From: JABCPE02 sp963516675
GTDB taxonomy: Bacteria > Bacteroidota > Bacteroidia > Flavobacteriales > Weeksellaceae
DNA: 64,000 bases
Assembly (NCBI GenBank): GCA_963516675.1
Contig: CAUQBH010000010.1
Span: 1 to 64,000, forward strand
Reading direction: 5' to 3'
Both the position numbers and the translations under genes were made by a program. Below, in pieces: positions 1 to 8,596 of this stretch (the first letter of the stretch is position 1; every line of letters starts with the position of its first letter). The notes beneath the pieces were generated by a model. It had not been told where the DNA came from and searched no databases. It was given only the letters and a program-made list of their open reading frames with translations.

Positions 1-1
1 T

Positions 2-1192
2 CGTTATAGGATAAAATGGAGTGGATTTATCGTTGCTTTTAATGTAGGCTATAGAATAGAAGTTGATAAGTGGAGTAAGGAAACTCAACGCTGTAAAATA
101 AATACTACACACGGTGACAAGAAAGTTCCTGCAAATGTCATCAATCGTAAGATACAAAGATATGAAGAGGTGTGTGAAAACATATTTACAAAATTTAATG
201 CAGAAAATAAAATACCTACCGCTGATGAATTTAGAGCTGAGTTTAATAAAGAAATAGGCAAGGAAAAGAAGAATGAAAATGAGTTGTCATTTTTTGAAGT
301 TTATGATTTATTTGTTAAGGAGGAAGGGAAGAAAAATGTATGGACAAAGGCAACTTATCAAAAGATGGAAACTCAAAAGCGATATCTTTTAGAATTTGAT
401 TCCAATATAAGTTTTAAAGATTTTACAGAATCTAAACTTATAGAGTTTCAGTATTATTTGCAAGAAGAATTGGAACTTAAAAATTCAACATTATTAAAAA
501 GGTTTTCATTTTTGAGATGGTTTTTAAGATGGGCGTTGAGGAAAAAGTATATTTCGGATAATACTTTCGAGGCATTTAGACCCAAACTGAAGACGACACA
601 GAAAAAAATCATATTTCTTACCCAATCCGAACTTGAAAAATTGAAAGAATGTAATATTCCTTCTCAAAAACAATATCTTGAGAGAGTTAGGGATGTGTTT
701 CTATTTCAGTGTTTTACAGGGCTTCGTTACTCTGATGTAGCAAACCTAAAAAAGAGTAATATCAAAGATGATTCTATTCATATTACAACGATAAAGACAA
801 CAGATAGTTTGGTAATTGAATTAAATAAATATAGTAAAGCTTTAATAGAAAAATATAAAAATTTGGAAGGTGATAAAGTTTTCCCTGTGATAACAAATCA
901 AAAAATGAATGATTATTTAAAAGAGCTTGGAGAGTTAGCAGAAATAAATGAAATAATAAGGGAAACTTATTATAGAGGGAACAAAAGATTTGATATAGAA
1001 ACACCAAAATATGCTTTATTGGGTACACATGCAGGGAGAAGAACATTTATTTGTAATGCTTTATCATTGGGTATTCCACCACAAGTTGTTATGAAGTGGA
1101 CAGGACATAGTGATTACAAGGCAATGAAACCATACATTGACATTGCTGATGAAATTAAAATAAATGCAATGGAAAAATTTAACCTTTTATAA
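2..1192 (+). CDS. tyrosine recombinase/integrase, 5' end outside window
   Basis: Site-specific recombinase of the phage-integrase family that would catalyse integration and excision of the element. The frame is open from the window edge, so the first ATG inside (170) is not the true start; the residues before it fit an Arm DNA-binding domain. A SAM-like core-binding domain follows and then the catalytic domain with the Arg box (TGLRYSDV), the HxxR box (HAGRRTF) and the TGH...Y box (TGHSDYKAMKPYI). All catalytic residues are present. It sits at the left of a cassette ending at the attachment repeat at 7766, and is the best candidate for having inserted it. Confidence 0.9.
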   Translation, partial: RYRIKWSGFIVAFNVGYRIEVDKWSKETQRCKINTTHGDKKVPANVINRKIQRYEEVCENIFTKFNAENKIPTADEFRAEFNKEIGKEKKNENELSFFEVYDLFVKEEGKKNVWTKATYQKMETQKRYLLEFDSNISFKDFTESKLIEFQYYLQEELELKNSTLLKRFSFLRWFLRWALRKKYISDNTFEAFRPKLKTTQKKIIFLTQSELEKLKECNIPSQKQYLERVRDVFLFQCFTGLRYSDVANLKKSNIKDDSIHITTIKTTDSLVIELNKYSKALIEKYKNLEGDKVFPVITNQKMNDYLKELGELAEINEIIRETYYRGNKRFDIETPKYALLGTHAGRRTFICNALSLGIPPQVVMKWTGHSDYKAMKPYIDIADEIKINAMEKFNLL

Positions 1193-1209
1193 TTAAAAAA
1201 CATATATGT

Positions 1210-1503
1210 ATGAATAGCAAAAACAATAACCTGAGAAAAATTAGAAGAGAAAAAGACTTAACTCAAGAGTATATAGCATTTGAACTAGGTATTAGTCAAA
1301 AAGCCTATTCAGATATAGAGAATGGAAAGACAAAAATCAACCAACAATATCTAGAAAAAATAGCCTCTATACTAAAAGTAGCTACTTCAGATATATGTGA
1401 TATATCTATAAATTGTAATATTTTTTATAGGGATAAATATTATAAAATCCTTGAATACCTTGAACAGCAAAATATTGTGCTTCCTAATTATTTATTAGAA
1501 TAG
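1210..1503 (+). CDS. Xre-family helix-turn-helix regulator
   Basis: A 97-residue protein with an N-terminal HTH_3 domain at about residues 8-62: LRKIRREKDLTQEYIAFELG is followed by the recognition-helix stretch SQKAYSDIENGK. The C-terminal ~30 residues have no recognised domain. It begins 18 bp after the integrase stop, in the same direction, and precedes the peptide cassette. Such regulators beside integrases commonly control excision or cargo expression, but the target here is an inference. Start ATG at 1210 gives a normal family length. Confidence 0.85.
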   Translation: MNSKNNNLRKIRREKDLTQEYIAFELGISQKAYSDIENGKTKINQQYLEKIASILKVATSDICDISINCNIFYRDKYYKILEYLEQQNIVLPNYLLE

Positions 1504-1591
1504 AAGTTTATAGTATATTTTATACTAAAATCGTATTGTGAGTCACAAACATATAAAATATTTTTGTCGAAACATTATTTCTCAAATAATT

Positions 1592-3688
1592 ATGAAAAAG
1601 ATAAGAATATTAATTTTATTTATAGGGTTTACAAATGGATACTCTCAACAGGAAGTAAGAGATAGTATCGATGTGAAAAAAGATAGTATCAATTTGAAAG
1701 AAATTCAAGAAGTTATTATTAAATCCCAACGCAAGAAGCAATTTTCTGACCATGCTTCTTATACTTTTGATAAAGATGCTTTGGCAAAGGCAAGGCACTC
1801 TAAGGATTTAATAACTTCTCTTCCTGAACTACAACTCGATCCTGTGTCTAATAGAGTTTCTAGTATCAAGGGAAGTAAAGTTCTATTCCTGATTAATGGT
1901 ATTGAAGCCTCAGATATGCAATTTAGTGCTGTAGCACCTGAGAATGTAGTTCGTGTAGAATATTTTGATATTGTACCTGCTCGCTGGGAAGGAAAGGCGG
2001 ATGTGGTGGTTAATATGATTATTCGTAATCCAGAAAATGGTTTAATGTATGGTATAGATGTTATGGGAGCACCTACTACAGGTTTTTTTAATGGACAAGT
2101 CTATGCAAGTCACACTCGTGGAAAACATGATTTTGGGATAGAATACGCATTTTCGTTGAGAGATTATGATAATAGACAAAACCATAACTCCTATGAATAT
2201 TCACTAAATAATATAAAGTACAAATCTACAGAAAAAGAAAGAGATCATTTTGGTTATACTATTCAAGATATAGCTTTAAGATATACTTACTTAAATCCAG
2301 AAAAAGAAACCTTTCAAGCTAAATTAAACCTAAACATTATGGATAATTTTAGCAAAGGGAATGGGGAAAGTATATTCGAACAAGGTAGTGTATCTACTAT
2401 AAATAAAACAACGGAATACTTATCAGGACAATATTTAAAACCAACATTGGACCTATATTATTCTAAACATATAAGCAAAAGGGATGAGTTGGTTATCAAC
2501 TTAGTAGGCTCTATATATGATAATAAAACTTATCAAAATAATAGAGAATGGGTTGTTGACACAGGTGTGGATATATTTAATAATGATATGTCCCTAAAAT
2601 CTAAACAAAAATCCTTTGTAGGGGAGTTGGCTCATTATCATAACTTCGGAAAATCAAAATTAAATACAGGATATCGAATTAGTAATAACTACATATCTAA
2701 TAATCTTTCTAATCTAGCTGGAAAAAGTCAGTTTGATGTAAATTATTTAGAACAATATTTTTATACTGAAGTTACAGGAAGAAAGAATAAATTGATGTAT
2801 AGAGTAGGAGTGGGTTTAACCAATATTTATAATAAAAGTGCAGAAACCATTTTTAATGATTGGGCTTTTACCCCTAAATTGGTGTTAAGTTATTCTTTAA
2901 AAAAGAATAAGACTATAAGGTTTACAAGTTCGTATAAACCGAGTAGCCCAACGAGTTCCCAGCTTAGTCCAAATATTGTAAATGTAGCACCTAATATTAT
3001 TAAAAAAGGAAATCCATTATTAAAGTCTGAAAAATCTTGGGTTAACAATTTAGTTTACTCTTATAATTCAAAATATTTTGATTTTAATACTACTATTGGA
3101 ACAACCTATACAGATAGAATAGTAAATCAATATTATGTATTAGACAACAATCTTGGAAGGTATATTTTAACCTATCAAAATGCGGACTTTTATCAAAATT
3201 ATCGTTGGGAATTCAGTGGAAGTATTAAACCATTTGGGAATGAAATCCTAAAGATAGGAGTTCATTTAAAACCTACTTCGGAAGTAATAAAGTTGGAAAA
3301 TGGAACAAAATTAAAAAATACTTATGTAAGAAATCATTTTAATATTACATCTCAGTATAAAAAAATGTTTTTCCAGTACCAGTTCAATATTCCAACTTAT
3401 TCGATAGATGGTGCTTTCCTATCTACAGAGGAAAATAAAAACCATTTGGTAATGGGATATTCTCATGGAAAATGGGTTTTTAAAGGAGGTGTCTTTTGGA
3501 TGGGTATGCCATCTAGATACAAAACCAAAAGTCAAAATGAAAGTTTAGTAAACTATATAGTAGATACTGAAATTTTTAATAATAAAAATATGATTTTTTG
3601 GGGGATTAGTTATAATTTCTCTCGTGGAAAAACCACAGAAGTAGACAAAAAATTAGAAAATGAAACAGCAGAATCATCAAGATTTTAA
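1592..3688 (+). CDS. TonB-receptor-like outer-membrane beta-barrel protein of the peptide cassette
   Basis: I place the start at the ATG at 1592, because it gives a proper signal peptide (MKKIRILILFIGFTNGYSQ) directly after which the mature chain begins; the GTG at 1538 adds 18 unlikely residues. After the signal come a plug-like domain (about residues 30-150, with the typical LINGIEASD and ENVVRVEYFDIVPARW stretches) and a long alternating beta-barrel to the C terminus. There is no N-terminal carboxypeptidase-like domain and no clear TonB box. It lies just upstream of the precursor gene in the same direction. Plausible roles are export or uptake of the modified peptide across the outer membrane, or self-protection. 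The role is inferred from position only. Confidence 0.75.
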   Translation: MKKIRILILFIGFTNGYSQQEVRDSIDVKKDSINLKEIQEVIIKSQRKKQFSDHASYTFDKDALAKARHSKDLITSLPELQLDPVSNRVSSIKGSKVLFLINGIEASDMQFSAVAPENVVRVEYFDIVPARWEGKADVVVNMIIRNPENGLMYGIDVMGAPTTGFFNGQVYASHTRGKHDFGIEYAFSLRDYDNRQNHNSYEYSLNNIKYKSTEKERDHFGYTIQDIALRYTYLNPEKETFQAKLNLNIMDNFSKGNGESIFEQGSVSTINKTTEYLSGQYLKPTLDLYYSKHISKRDELVINLVGSIYDNKTYQNNREWVVDTGVDIFNNDMSLKSKQKSFVGELAHYHNFGKSKLNTGYRISNNYISNNLSNLAGKSQFDVNYLEQYFYTEVTGRKNKLMYRVGVGLTNIYNKSAETIFNDWAFTPKLVLSYSLKKNKTIRFTSSYKPSSPTSSQLSPNIVNVAPNIIKKGNPLLKSEKSWVNNLVYSYNSKYFDFNTTIGTTYTDRIVNQYYVLDNNLGRYILTYQNADFYQNYRWEFSGSIKPFGNEILKIGVHLKPTSEVIKLENGTKLKNTYVRNHFNITSQYKKMFFQYQFNIPTYSIDGAFLSTEENKNHLVMGYSHGKWVFKGGVFWMGMPSRYKTKSQNESLVNYIVDTEIFNNKNMIFWGISYNFSRGKTTEVDKKLENETAESSRF

Positions 3689-3800
3689 AAGTATGATTTA
3701 AATATTTGTTATAAGTAGTGCGCAATACTGAAAATGAATGTCTAAATATCGCTTTCATTAAAGCAAAAATTAATAATTTAATAATTTAAATTTAATTAAG

Positions 3801-4016
3801 ATGAACAACACAAAATCAAAATTCGAAGTGCTTGTTTCCAAAATGGAAACATTAAATGAAACACAACAAGGAAAGTTAAAAGGAGGTATTACTACATTAT
3901 CTTCTGGTGACCTAGCCCTAGCAGGAACAAATACAGGTTGTGTAGAAATCAATATTCTTTTCTGTGGAAGAAAAGGTAAGGATAAGGGTAAGGATATAGA
4001 AACTGTAGAACCTTAA
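3801..4016 (+). CDS. GG-leader natural product (RiPP) precursor peptide
   Basis: A 71-residue peptide with a 29-residue leader ending in the double-glycine cleavage site (GKLKGG, residues 24-29), preceded by the hydrophobic/acidic leader pattern FEVLVSKMETLNETQQGKL. The predicted core is 42 residues, has two cysteines (in NTGCVE and LFCGRK) and a Lys/Asp-rich KGKDKGKD tail. Leaders of this type belong to the GG-Bacteroidales natural product precursor class, which are substrates of radical-SAM enzymes and C39 exporters. Both enzymes are encoded directly downstream. The modified residues and the activity of the product cannot be read from the sequence. Confidence 0.85.
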   Translation: MNNTKSKFEVLVSKMETLNETQQGKLKGGITTLSSGDLALAGTNTGCVEINILFCGRKGKDKGKDIETVEP

Positions 4017-4027
4017 ATGTACTTTAA

Positions 4028-4056
4028 ATAGGGCTTAGTCCAAGCCCTATTTTTAT
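4028..4056 (+). terminator. hairpin with T tract between precursor and maturase
   Basis: A 10-bp perfect stem (AATAGGGCTT / AAGCCCTATT) with a 4-nt loop is followed by TTTATTTTT. It lies 12 bp after the precursor stop and 24 bp before the maturase start, in an otherwise co-directional cassette. It probably gives partial termination, so that more precursor than enzyme mRNA is made. Confidence 0.8.
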
Positions 4057-4079
4057 TTTTCTAAAAAAAAAAACTATAT

Positions 4080-5393
4080 ATGAAAGTAAGTTTTTATAAT
4101 ATCTTTTTTCCTTACGGAGATAAAATTATAGGATATAATAGTATATCTGACAACTTCATAATTCTTGAACAAATCCTCTATGATTTATATAAATCCTCTA
4201 TATCTGAGAATAGAATCCAAGATTTACCTAACTATCATGAAACTTTTTATAATGATCTTTTATCAAATGGCTTTATTATTGAGGATAATAAAGATGAATT
4301 AGAATTAATAAAAAATATCAGCTATGAAACAGACTTTAATGAAGAAAACTTTGAGCTAATCATCAATCCAACAATGAATTGTAATTTCAAGTGTTGGTAT
4401 TGCTACGAAACTCATATAAAAAAATCTAAAATGACAGAGGATACCATTAAGAATGTTATAAAATATGTTGAGAATATTCTTGTCGAGAAAAAAGGTAAAT
4501 TGAAAAACTTTAAATTAGATTGGTTTGGGGGTGAACCATTATTATATTTCCAATCTACAATTCTCCCATTATTCGAAAATATAGTTCCTAAAATGAAAGA
4601 TAATGATATTAATTTTTCATCAAACTTCACTACTAATGGATTACTGATTAATCAGAACATTTTAGATTTATGCAAAAAATATCGAGTTAACTTATTTCAA
4701 ATCACACTAGATGGACATAGAGATAGACATAATAAAGTAAGGTATATATCTAAAACAAAAGGTTCGTATGACGAAATTGTTAATAATATAAAATTGTGTT
4801 TAAAAAATAATTTTTTCGTTTCCATTAGAATTAATATTTCAGAAGAAACAGTAAAAGACCTTCTAAAAATAATTGATGATTTTAAGGATATTTCTGAAAA
4901 TGAAAAACAATATATGTCCTTCTCCTTTCACGAAGTATGGCAAGAAGAGAAAAATTTAACAGTTGATATTTCTGAAATTGTAGATATTTATAGAGGTAAT
5001 GGGTTCATATGCTCTTATAAGGGAGAAAGATCAGCATCAATAAAAAATTCTTGCTATGCGGATAAGTTGAATCAAGCCTTAATTAATTATAATGGTGAAG
5101 TTTTCAAATGTACTGCAAGAGATTTTAATTCAGAATCTAAAGAAGGTATATTAAATAGTGAAGGAACTATTACATGGAATGATAAATTTCAAAAAAGAAT
5201 TTATGATTTAAGGTTTAAAAATAAACCTTGTTTGGAATGTAAAATACTACCTATTTGTAATGGCGGATGCTCTCAGCATAAACTAGAACATGAAGGAAAA
5301 GATTATTGTATATTCAATTATGATAATTCTGCCAAATTAGAAATAATAAAACAAAAATTTTACACAAGACTTCATAATAAAGTGACCATTTAA
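4080..5393 (+). CDS. radical SAM/SPASM peptide maturase
   Basis: Predicted to modify the core of the precursor encoded just upstream, using S-adenosylmethionine and [4Fe-4S] clusters. The radical-SAM cluster motif is CxxxCxxC at residues 101-108 (CNFKCWYC), followed by the glycine-rich DWFGGEPLL stretch typical of the fold. The C-terminal SPASM region has clustered cysteines (CLECKILPICNGGCSQHK ... YCIF, about residues 378-412, and an earlier NSCYADK). The N-terminal ~90 residues fit a precursor-binding wing. At 437 residues it has family length. The exact bond formed (thioether, C-C or other) is not predictable here. It ends 9 bp before the exporter gene. Confidence 0.9.
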   Translation: MKVSFYNIFFPYGDKIIGYNSISDNFIILEQILYDLYKSSISENRIQDLPNYHETFYNDLLSNGFIIEDNKDELELIKNISYETDFNEENFELIINPTMNCNFKCWYCYETHIKKSKMTEDTIKNVIKYVENILVEKKGKLKNFKLDWFGGEPLLYFQSTILPLFENIVPKMKDNDINFSSNFTTNGLLINQNILDLCKKYRVNLFQITLDGHRDRHNKVRYISKTKGSYDEIVNNIKLCLKNNFFVSIRINISEETVKDLLKIIDDFKDISENEKQYMSFSFHEVWQEEKNLTVDISEIVDIYRGNGFICSYKGERSASIKNSCYADKLNQALINYNGEVFKCTARDFNSESKEGILNSEGTITWNDKFQKRIYDLRFKNKPCLECKILPICNGGCSQHKLEHEGKDYCIFNYDNSAKLEIIKQKFYTRLHNKVTI

Positions 5394-5402
5394 AAAAATA
5401 AT

Positions 5403-7595
5403 ATGAAATTCACTATCCAATATGATCAAATGGACTGCGGACCATCTTGTTTAGCGATGGTATCGTCTCACTATGGAAAAGAATTCAATTTACAATATTT
5501 ACGAGATAATTGTTTCATCACTCGCGAGGGAGTTTCTTTATTAGGTATAAGTGAAGCCGCTAAAAAAATAGGATTCAATACTTTTTCTGTAAAACTTAAA
5601 ACAAGTGATTTAAAAAAAGATTACATACCTTGTATATTACACTGGAATCAAAATCATTTTGTTGTTTTATACAAGATTACAAAAAATATATTTACAGGTA
5701 AATTAAGGTATAAAATTGCCGACCCTGCCCACGGTTTCATCACTTTATCAGAAGAAAAATTTAAAAAATATTGGCTTTCTGATGAAGAAAAGGGAGTGGC
5801 TTTATTTCTAGAACCAACAGAATATTTTTTCGGACAAGAACCACCAAAAGAAGAGAAAACATCTATAAAAAAACTTTTACAATATCTTTCTTCTTATAAA
5901 AAATCAATGAGTTGTATGTTCCTTTTACTAAGCTTAGGAACATTAATTACATTGGTTTTCCCTATCCTTACTCAAAAATTAATAGATGAAGGGGTTAATC
6001 AGAAAAACTTATCTATTATTTCTTACATTCTATTAGCTCAGTTAGGATTTTTCTTTGGAGGTATGGTTATTAATATTTTCCAAAATTGGATAATGCTTGT
6101 GGTAGGTACAAAAATTAATATTCAAATTATTTCTGATTTTCTAAAAAAAATGCTTAGATTACCAATTCGTTTTTTTGATACAAAACTAATGGGAGATTTT
6201 AATCAACGCATACAAGACCATGAGCGTATAGAGCATTTTCTCACTTCCCAAAGTCTTTTAACTATATTCTCTATGATTACCTTTACCGCTTTCTTTGGGA
6301 TATTATGGTATTATGATTTTCTTATTTTAGCTGTATATATGGTACTGACTATTATCTCTGTGTTATGGTCATTATTTTGGATGCGAAAAAGAAAAATACT
6401 TGATTACTTTCGTTTTCAACAAAGAAGTGAAAATCAAGAGTCTATTTATGAAATTATCAAAGGAGTTTCTGAAATGAAGCTAAATCAGTTTGAAGAATTT
6501 AAACGAAAAGAATGGGAAAAAATTCAGCAAAAACTTTTTAAAATCAACATTCGTATTTTAAAATTGGATCAAATTCAATTATCTGGTTTTGAATTTATTA
6601 ATCAAATTAAAAATATTCTAGTAACATTCTTATCTGCTTATTTTGTAGTTCAAAATAGAATGACGCTTGGAGAACTTTTAAGTGTATCCTATATTATAGG
6701 ACAAATGAACTCGCCTGTCAACCAGTTAATCTTATTCTTCCGTTCCCTACAAGATGCAAAATTGAGTTTAAGCAGATTAAATGAGGTTCAAAATCATATC
6801 GAAGAGGAGCAAGAATATCATCAAAATTTACCCACTTTACAAAAAAATATATATAATTCTGGGATAAAAATAGATAATGTTTCTTTTCAGTATGAAGGTC
6901 CCCAATCATCTTATGTTCTCAAAAACATTAACTTTAATATTCCAGAAGGAAAAATAACTGCTATTGTAGGAGCTAGTGGTAGTGGAAAAACCACTCTGAT
7001 GAAAATGTTATTAAAGTTTTATGAACCTACTCAAGGAAATATTTTAATTAACAATATAAACATCAATGATATTTCTCCAACAAGTTTAAGAAAAACTTGT
7101 GGAGTAGTAATGCAAGATGGCTTTATTTTTTCTGATACCATTGAAAGAAATATTGCCACAAGCGATGAAAACATTGACTATAATAAATTAAACCAAGCAT
7201 TAGAAATATCTAATTTAAAAGAATTTATTAACGATTTACCATTAGGATTAAATACTAAAATTGGTTCATCTGGAAACGGAATTTCAGGAGGACAAAAACA
7301 AAGAATTTTAATTGCCCGAGCTGTATATAAAAATCCTAATTTCATCTTATTTGATGAAGCTACATCCGCGCTTGATGCTGAAAATGAAAAAATTATACAC
7401 GATAATCTACAATCATTTTTTAAAGGTAGAACAGTAATCATAGTAGCTCATAGATTATCAACAGTTAAAAATGCAGACCAAATTATTGTACTAAAAAAAG
7501 GACAAATAGTAGAACAAGGTAATCATAAAGAGTTAGTTTCCAAGAAAGGAGAATATTATAATCTAATAAAAAATCAATTAGAATTGGGAGCTTAA
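5403..7595 (+). CDS. C39-peptidase-containing ABC exporter (PCAT)
   Basis: Removes the double-glycine leader and exports the modified peptide across the inner membrane. The N-terminal C39 peptidase has the expected triad: Cys12 (DCGPSC), His85 (NHFVVLY) and Asp107 (KIADPAHG). A six-helix ABC membrane domain covers about residues 150-450. The ATPase domain carries Walker A GASGSGKTT (about 522), the signature SGGQKQR (about 628) and Walker B FILFDEATSALD (about 646). All catalytic residues are present, so the protein looks functional. No HlyD-type adaptor is encoded nearby, so the passage through the outer membrane would need another partner, possibly the barrel protein at 1592. Confidence 0.93.
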   Translation: MKFTIQYDQMDCGPSCLAMVSSHYGKEFNLQYLRDNCFITREGVSLLGISEAAKKIGFNTFSVKLKTSDLKKDYIPCILHWNQNHFVVLYKITKNIFTGKLRYKIADPAHGFITLSEEKFKKYWLSDEEKGVALFLEPTEYFFGQEPPKEEKTSIKKLLQYLSSYKKSMSCMFLLLSLGTLITLVFPILTQKLIDEGVNQKNLSIISYILLAQLGFFFGGMVINIFQNWIMLVVGTKINIQIISDFLKKMLRLPIRFFDTKLMGDFNQRIQDHERIEHFLTSQSLLTIFSMITFTAFFGILWYYDFLILAVYMVLTIISVLWSLFWMRKRKILDYFRFQQRSENQESIYEIIKGVSEMKLNQFEEFKRKEWEKIQQKLFKINIRILKLDQIQLSGFEFINQIKNILVTFLSAYFVVQNRMTLGELLSVSYIIGQMNSPVNQLILFFRSLQDAKLSLSRLNEVQNHIEEEQEYHQNLPTLQKNIYNSGIKIDNVSFQYEGPQSSYVLKNINFNIPEGKITAIVGASGSGKTTLMKMLLKFYEPTQGNILINNININDISPTSLRKTCGVVMQDGFIFSDTIERNIATSDENIDYNKLNQALEISNLKEFINDLPLGLNTKIGSSGNGISGGQKQRILIARAVYKNPNFILFDEATSALDAENEKIIHDNLQSFFKGRTVIIVAHRLSTVKNADQIIVLKKGQIVEQGNHKELVSKKGEYYNLIKNQLELGA

Positions 7596-7623
7596 AAATA
7601 AAAAATCCAAAAAAAATAGAAAG

Positions 7624-7655
7624 AGTCCCTAATTAAAAAAATGGGGACTTTTTTA
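7624..7655 (+). terminator. rho-independent terminator after exporter gene
   Basis: The stem AGTCCC / GGGGACT is followed by TTTTTT, 29 bp after the exporter stop. A closely related hairpin (AGTCCCT ... AGGGACC) exists in inverted orientation at 40635-40661. Confidence 0.75.
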
Positions 7656-7770
7656 GGGTTAGTCTATGGTGTTTTATGATAATTCATCACAATTGCAATT
7701 TGATATAATTCATTGATTTTGAACAAAATGATACTTTATAGTGATTTATTATAATATAAATAAAATCCCT
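7624..7770 (+). repeat. element-end repeat, inverted partner at 40514-40661
   Basis: Read on the plus strand this stretch runs terminator hairpin, GTTAGTCTATGG, TTTTATGATAA, CTCATTGATTTT-like block, AAAATGAT, ATTTATTA and finally AATAAAATCCCT. The reverse complement of 40514-40661 shows the same blocks in the same order at roughly 80% identity over ~147 bp. Both copies end in AATAAAATCCCT and then diverge: here into GTGGGTCTACA, there into CCAGCTCCACA. Confidence 0.8.
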
Positions 7771-7781
7771 GTGGGTCTACA
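7766..7781 (+). repeat. attachment-site repeat, left copy (TCCCTGTGGGTCTACA)
   Basis: An exact 16-bp direct repeat of 23079-23094. The two copies bound a segment with its own integrase next to the right copy. The sequence looks like the 3' end of a tRNA-type gene (end of T arm plus acceptor strand), but no tRNA precedes either copy, so the host gene must lie left of the window. Confidence 0.75.
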
Positions 7782-7790
7782 CTGAATTTT

Positions 7791-7827
7791 AGCAACTACT
7801 TATAAATCAAGTAGTTGCTTTTTTATT
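7791..7827 (+). terminator. hairpin and T tract beside the left attachment repeat
   Basis: The stem AGCAACTACTT / AAGTAGTTGCT (11 bp) is followed by a T-rich tract. It begins 10 bp after the attachment repeat; the right copy of the repeat at 23079 is also followed by a strong terminator of different sequence. Confidence 0.75.
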
Positions 7828-7846
7828 TTTACTAATTTTGGGGCTT

Positions 7847-7870
7847 TGGTCACGATTTTGGTCACGGTAA
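7847..7870 (+). repeat. arm-type direct repeat, left end of element 2
   Basis: A 24-bp sequence consisting of two GGTCACG units 12 bp apart, exactly repeated in the same orientation at 22943-22966. Such paired units near both ends of an integrated element fit binding sites for the integrase arm-binding domain. Confidence 0.7.
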
Positions 7871-8144
7871 TTCTAAACTTTATACATATTGAATTTCTTT
7901 AAAAGATAATGAATCATTCTTTGTGAAAATAGAAAAATATTTATTTTCTAAAGAATTCCCTCTTAAATAATTAATTACAAAAGTAAAATCCTAATTTTCT
8001 ACCCGATGAGTTTTAAAATAAAAACCAACTATTAAAAGGGGGATACAAAAAAAATCACATTTCACATATGCAAAAGAGGTATAGTAAGGAGACACTATAA
8101 CCTCTATCTTTATATTAAAACAATAAAAACACTTGTTGAAAAAA

Positions 8145-8176
8145 TTTGAATATTGAGAAAAACATCCTTATCTTCG
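8145..8176 (+). promoter_or_regulatory. promoter of the restriction operon leader
   Basis: TTTG (8145-8148), 20 bp spacer, then TATCTTCG (8169-8176), a close match to the Bacteroidota TTG-N17-23-TAnnTTTG promoter. Transcription would start near 8183, giving a leader of about 410 nt before the first gene at 8597. Confidence 0.6.
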
Positions 8177-8212
8177 CAAAGATTTTAACGATAAATAAAG
8201 CGTTGGCTTTTG

Positions 8213-8335
8213 TTCTGTTGTCCGAAAACTGGAAACTTTCATAACAACACAGAAACAAATAGTTAATGCTCACTCCATATAGGTGTGGGTTATTTCTATT
8301 TTGTGTTGTGTGGTGATTCCAGTACCTCGGGCAAC
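8213..8335 (+). ncRNA. structured leader RNA, domain 1
   Basis: Nested pairings can be drawn by eye: GTTGTCCGA (8217-8225) with TCGGGCAAC (8327-8335), CTGGAA (8229-8234) with TTCCAG (8317-8322), and ACAACACAGAA (8244-8254) with TTTTGTGTTGT (8299-8309), with a further hairpin between 8271 and 8289. A competing local hairpin pairs TTCTGTTGT (8213-8221) with ACAACACAGAA. GGTGTGGG (8282-8289) can also pair with CCCACGCC (8348-8355), which is followed by TTTTTT. Mutually exclusive pairings of this sort suggest a switch, attenuator or stable RNA. I do not recognise a known family. Confidence 0.5.
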
Positions 8336-8397
8336 AAAAAAGAATTTCCCACGCCTTTTTTATTGTTTTTTATAGAAAATAAAAAGAGTTAATTTTA

Positions 8398-8528
8398 TTC
8401 TGTTGCCCGAAAACTGGAAACTTTCTTTAGCAACGCAGAATAGATTAGCCTATTAGGGTGGAGGAGCATTTTTTGTTCCTCTGCTGTGTAGCACATCTAT
8501 ATTAGTAAAGAATAAGATTTTGTTCCAG
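8398..8528 (+). ncRNA. structured leader RNA, domain 2
   Basis: The first 28 bases (8398-8425) repeat 8213-8240 with one change. The local hairpin is preserved by a compensatory pair: TTCTGTTGT/ACAACACAGAA in domain 1 becomes TTCTGTTGC/GCAACGCAGAA here (8398-8406 with 8430-8440). CTGGAA (8414-8419) again finds TTCCAG (8523-8528). The rest of the domain differs in sequence. No partner for the GTTGCCCGA strand is seen here. Confidence 0.45.
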
Positions 8529-8596
8529 CTCTTTTTGAGTAAAATATTCACATCTCCAAAGGAACAAAGGAGATATCTATTCTGTACGGATATTAG

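Larger units (their letters stand above)
1..7781. mobile_element. right part of integrative element 1 (RiPP-carrying)
   Basis: The segment starts inside a tyrosine integrase gene and ends at the 16-bp repeat at 7766-7781, which recurs at 23079-23094. Its cargo is an Xre regulator and a peptide biosynthesis cassette. The final ~147 bp before the repeat (7624-7770) recur inverted at 40514-40661, also next to an attachment-like sequence, which marks this stretch as a true element end. The left end lies outside the window, so the full size is unknown. Confidence 0.6.

Noticed and set aside
7766..7781. A complete tRNA gene ending at the 16-bp repeat
   Set aside because: The preceding ~70 bp are AT-rich element-end DNA at both copies and cannot fold into a cloverleaf.
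8183..8596. Retron or reverse-transcriptase-linked RNA
   Set aside because: No reverse transcriptase gene is near; the downstream genes are methylases and a nuclease-helicase.
8183..8596. Type III toxin-antitoxin RNA repeats
   Set aside because: Only two unequal domains are present, much longer than usual antitoxin repeats, and no ToxN-like endoribonuclease follows.
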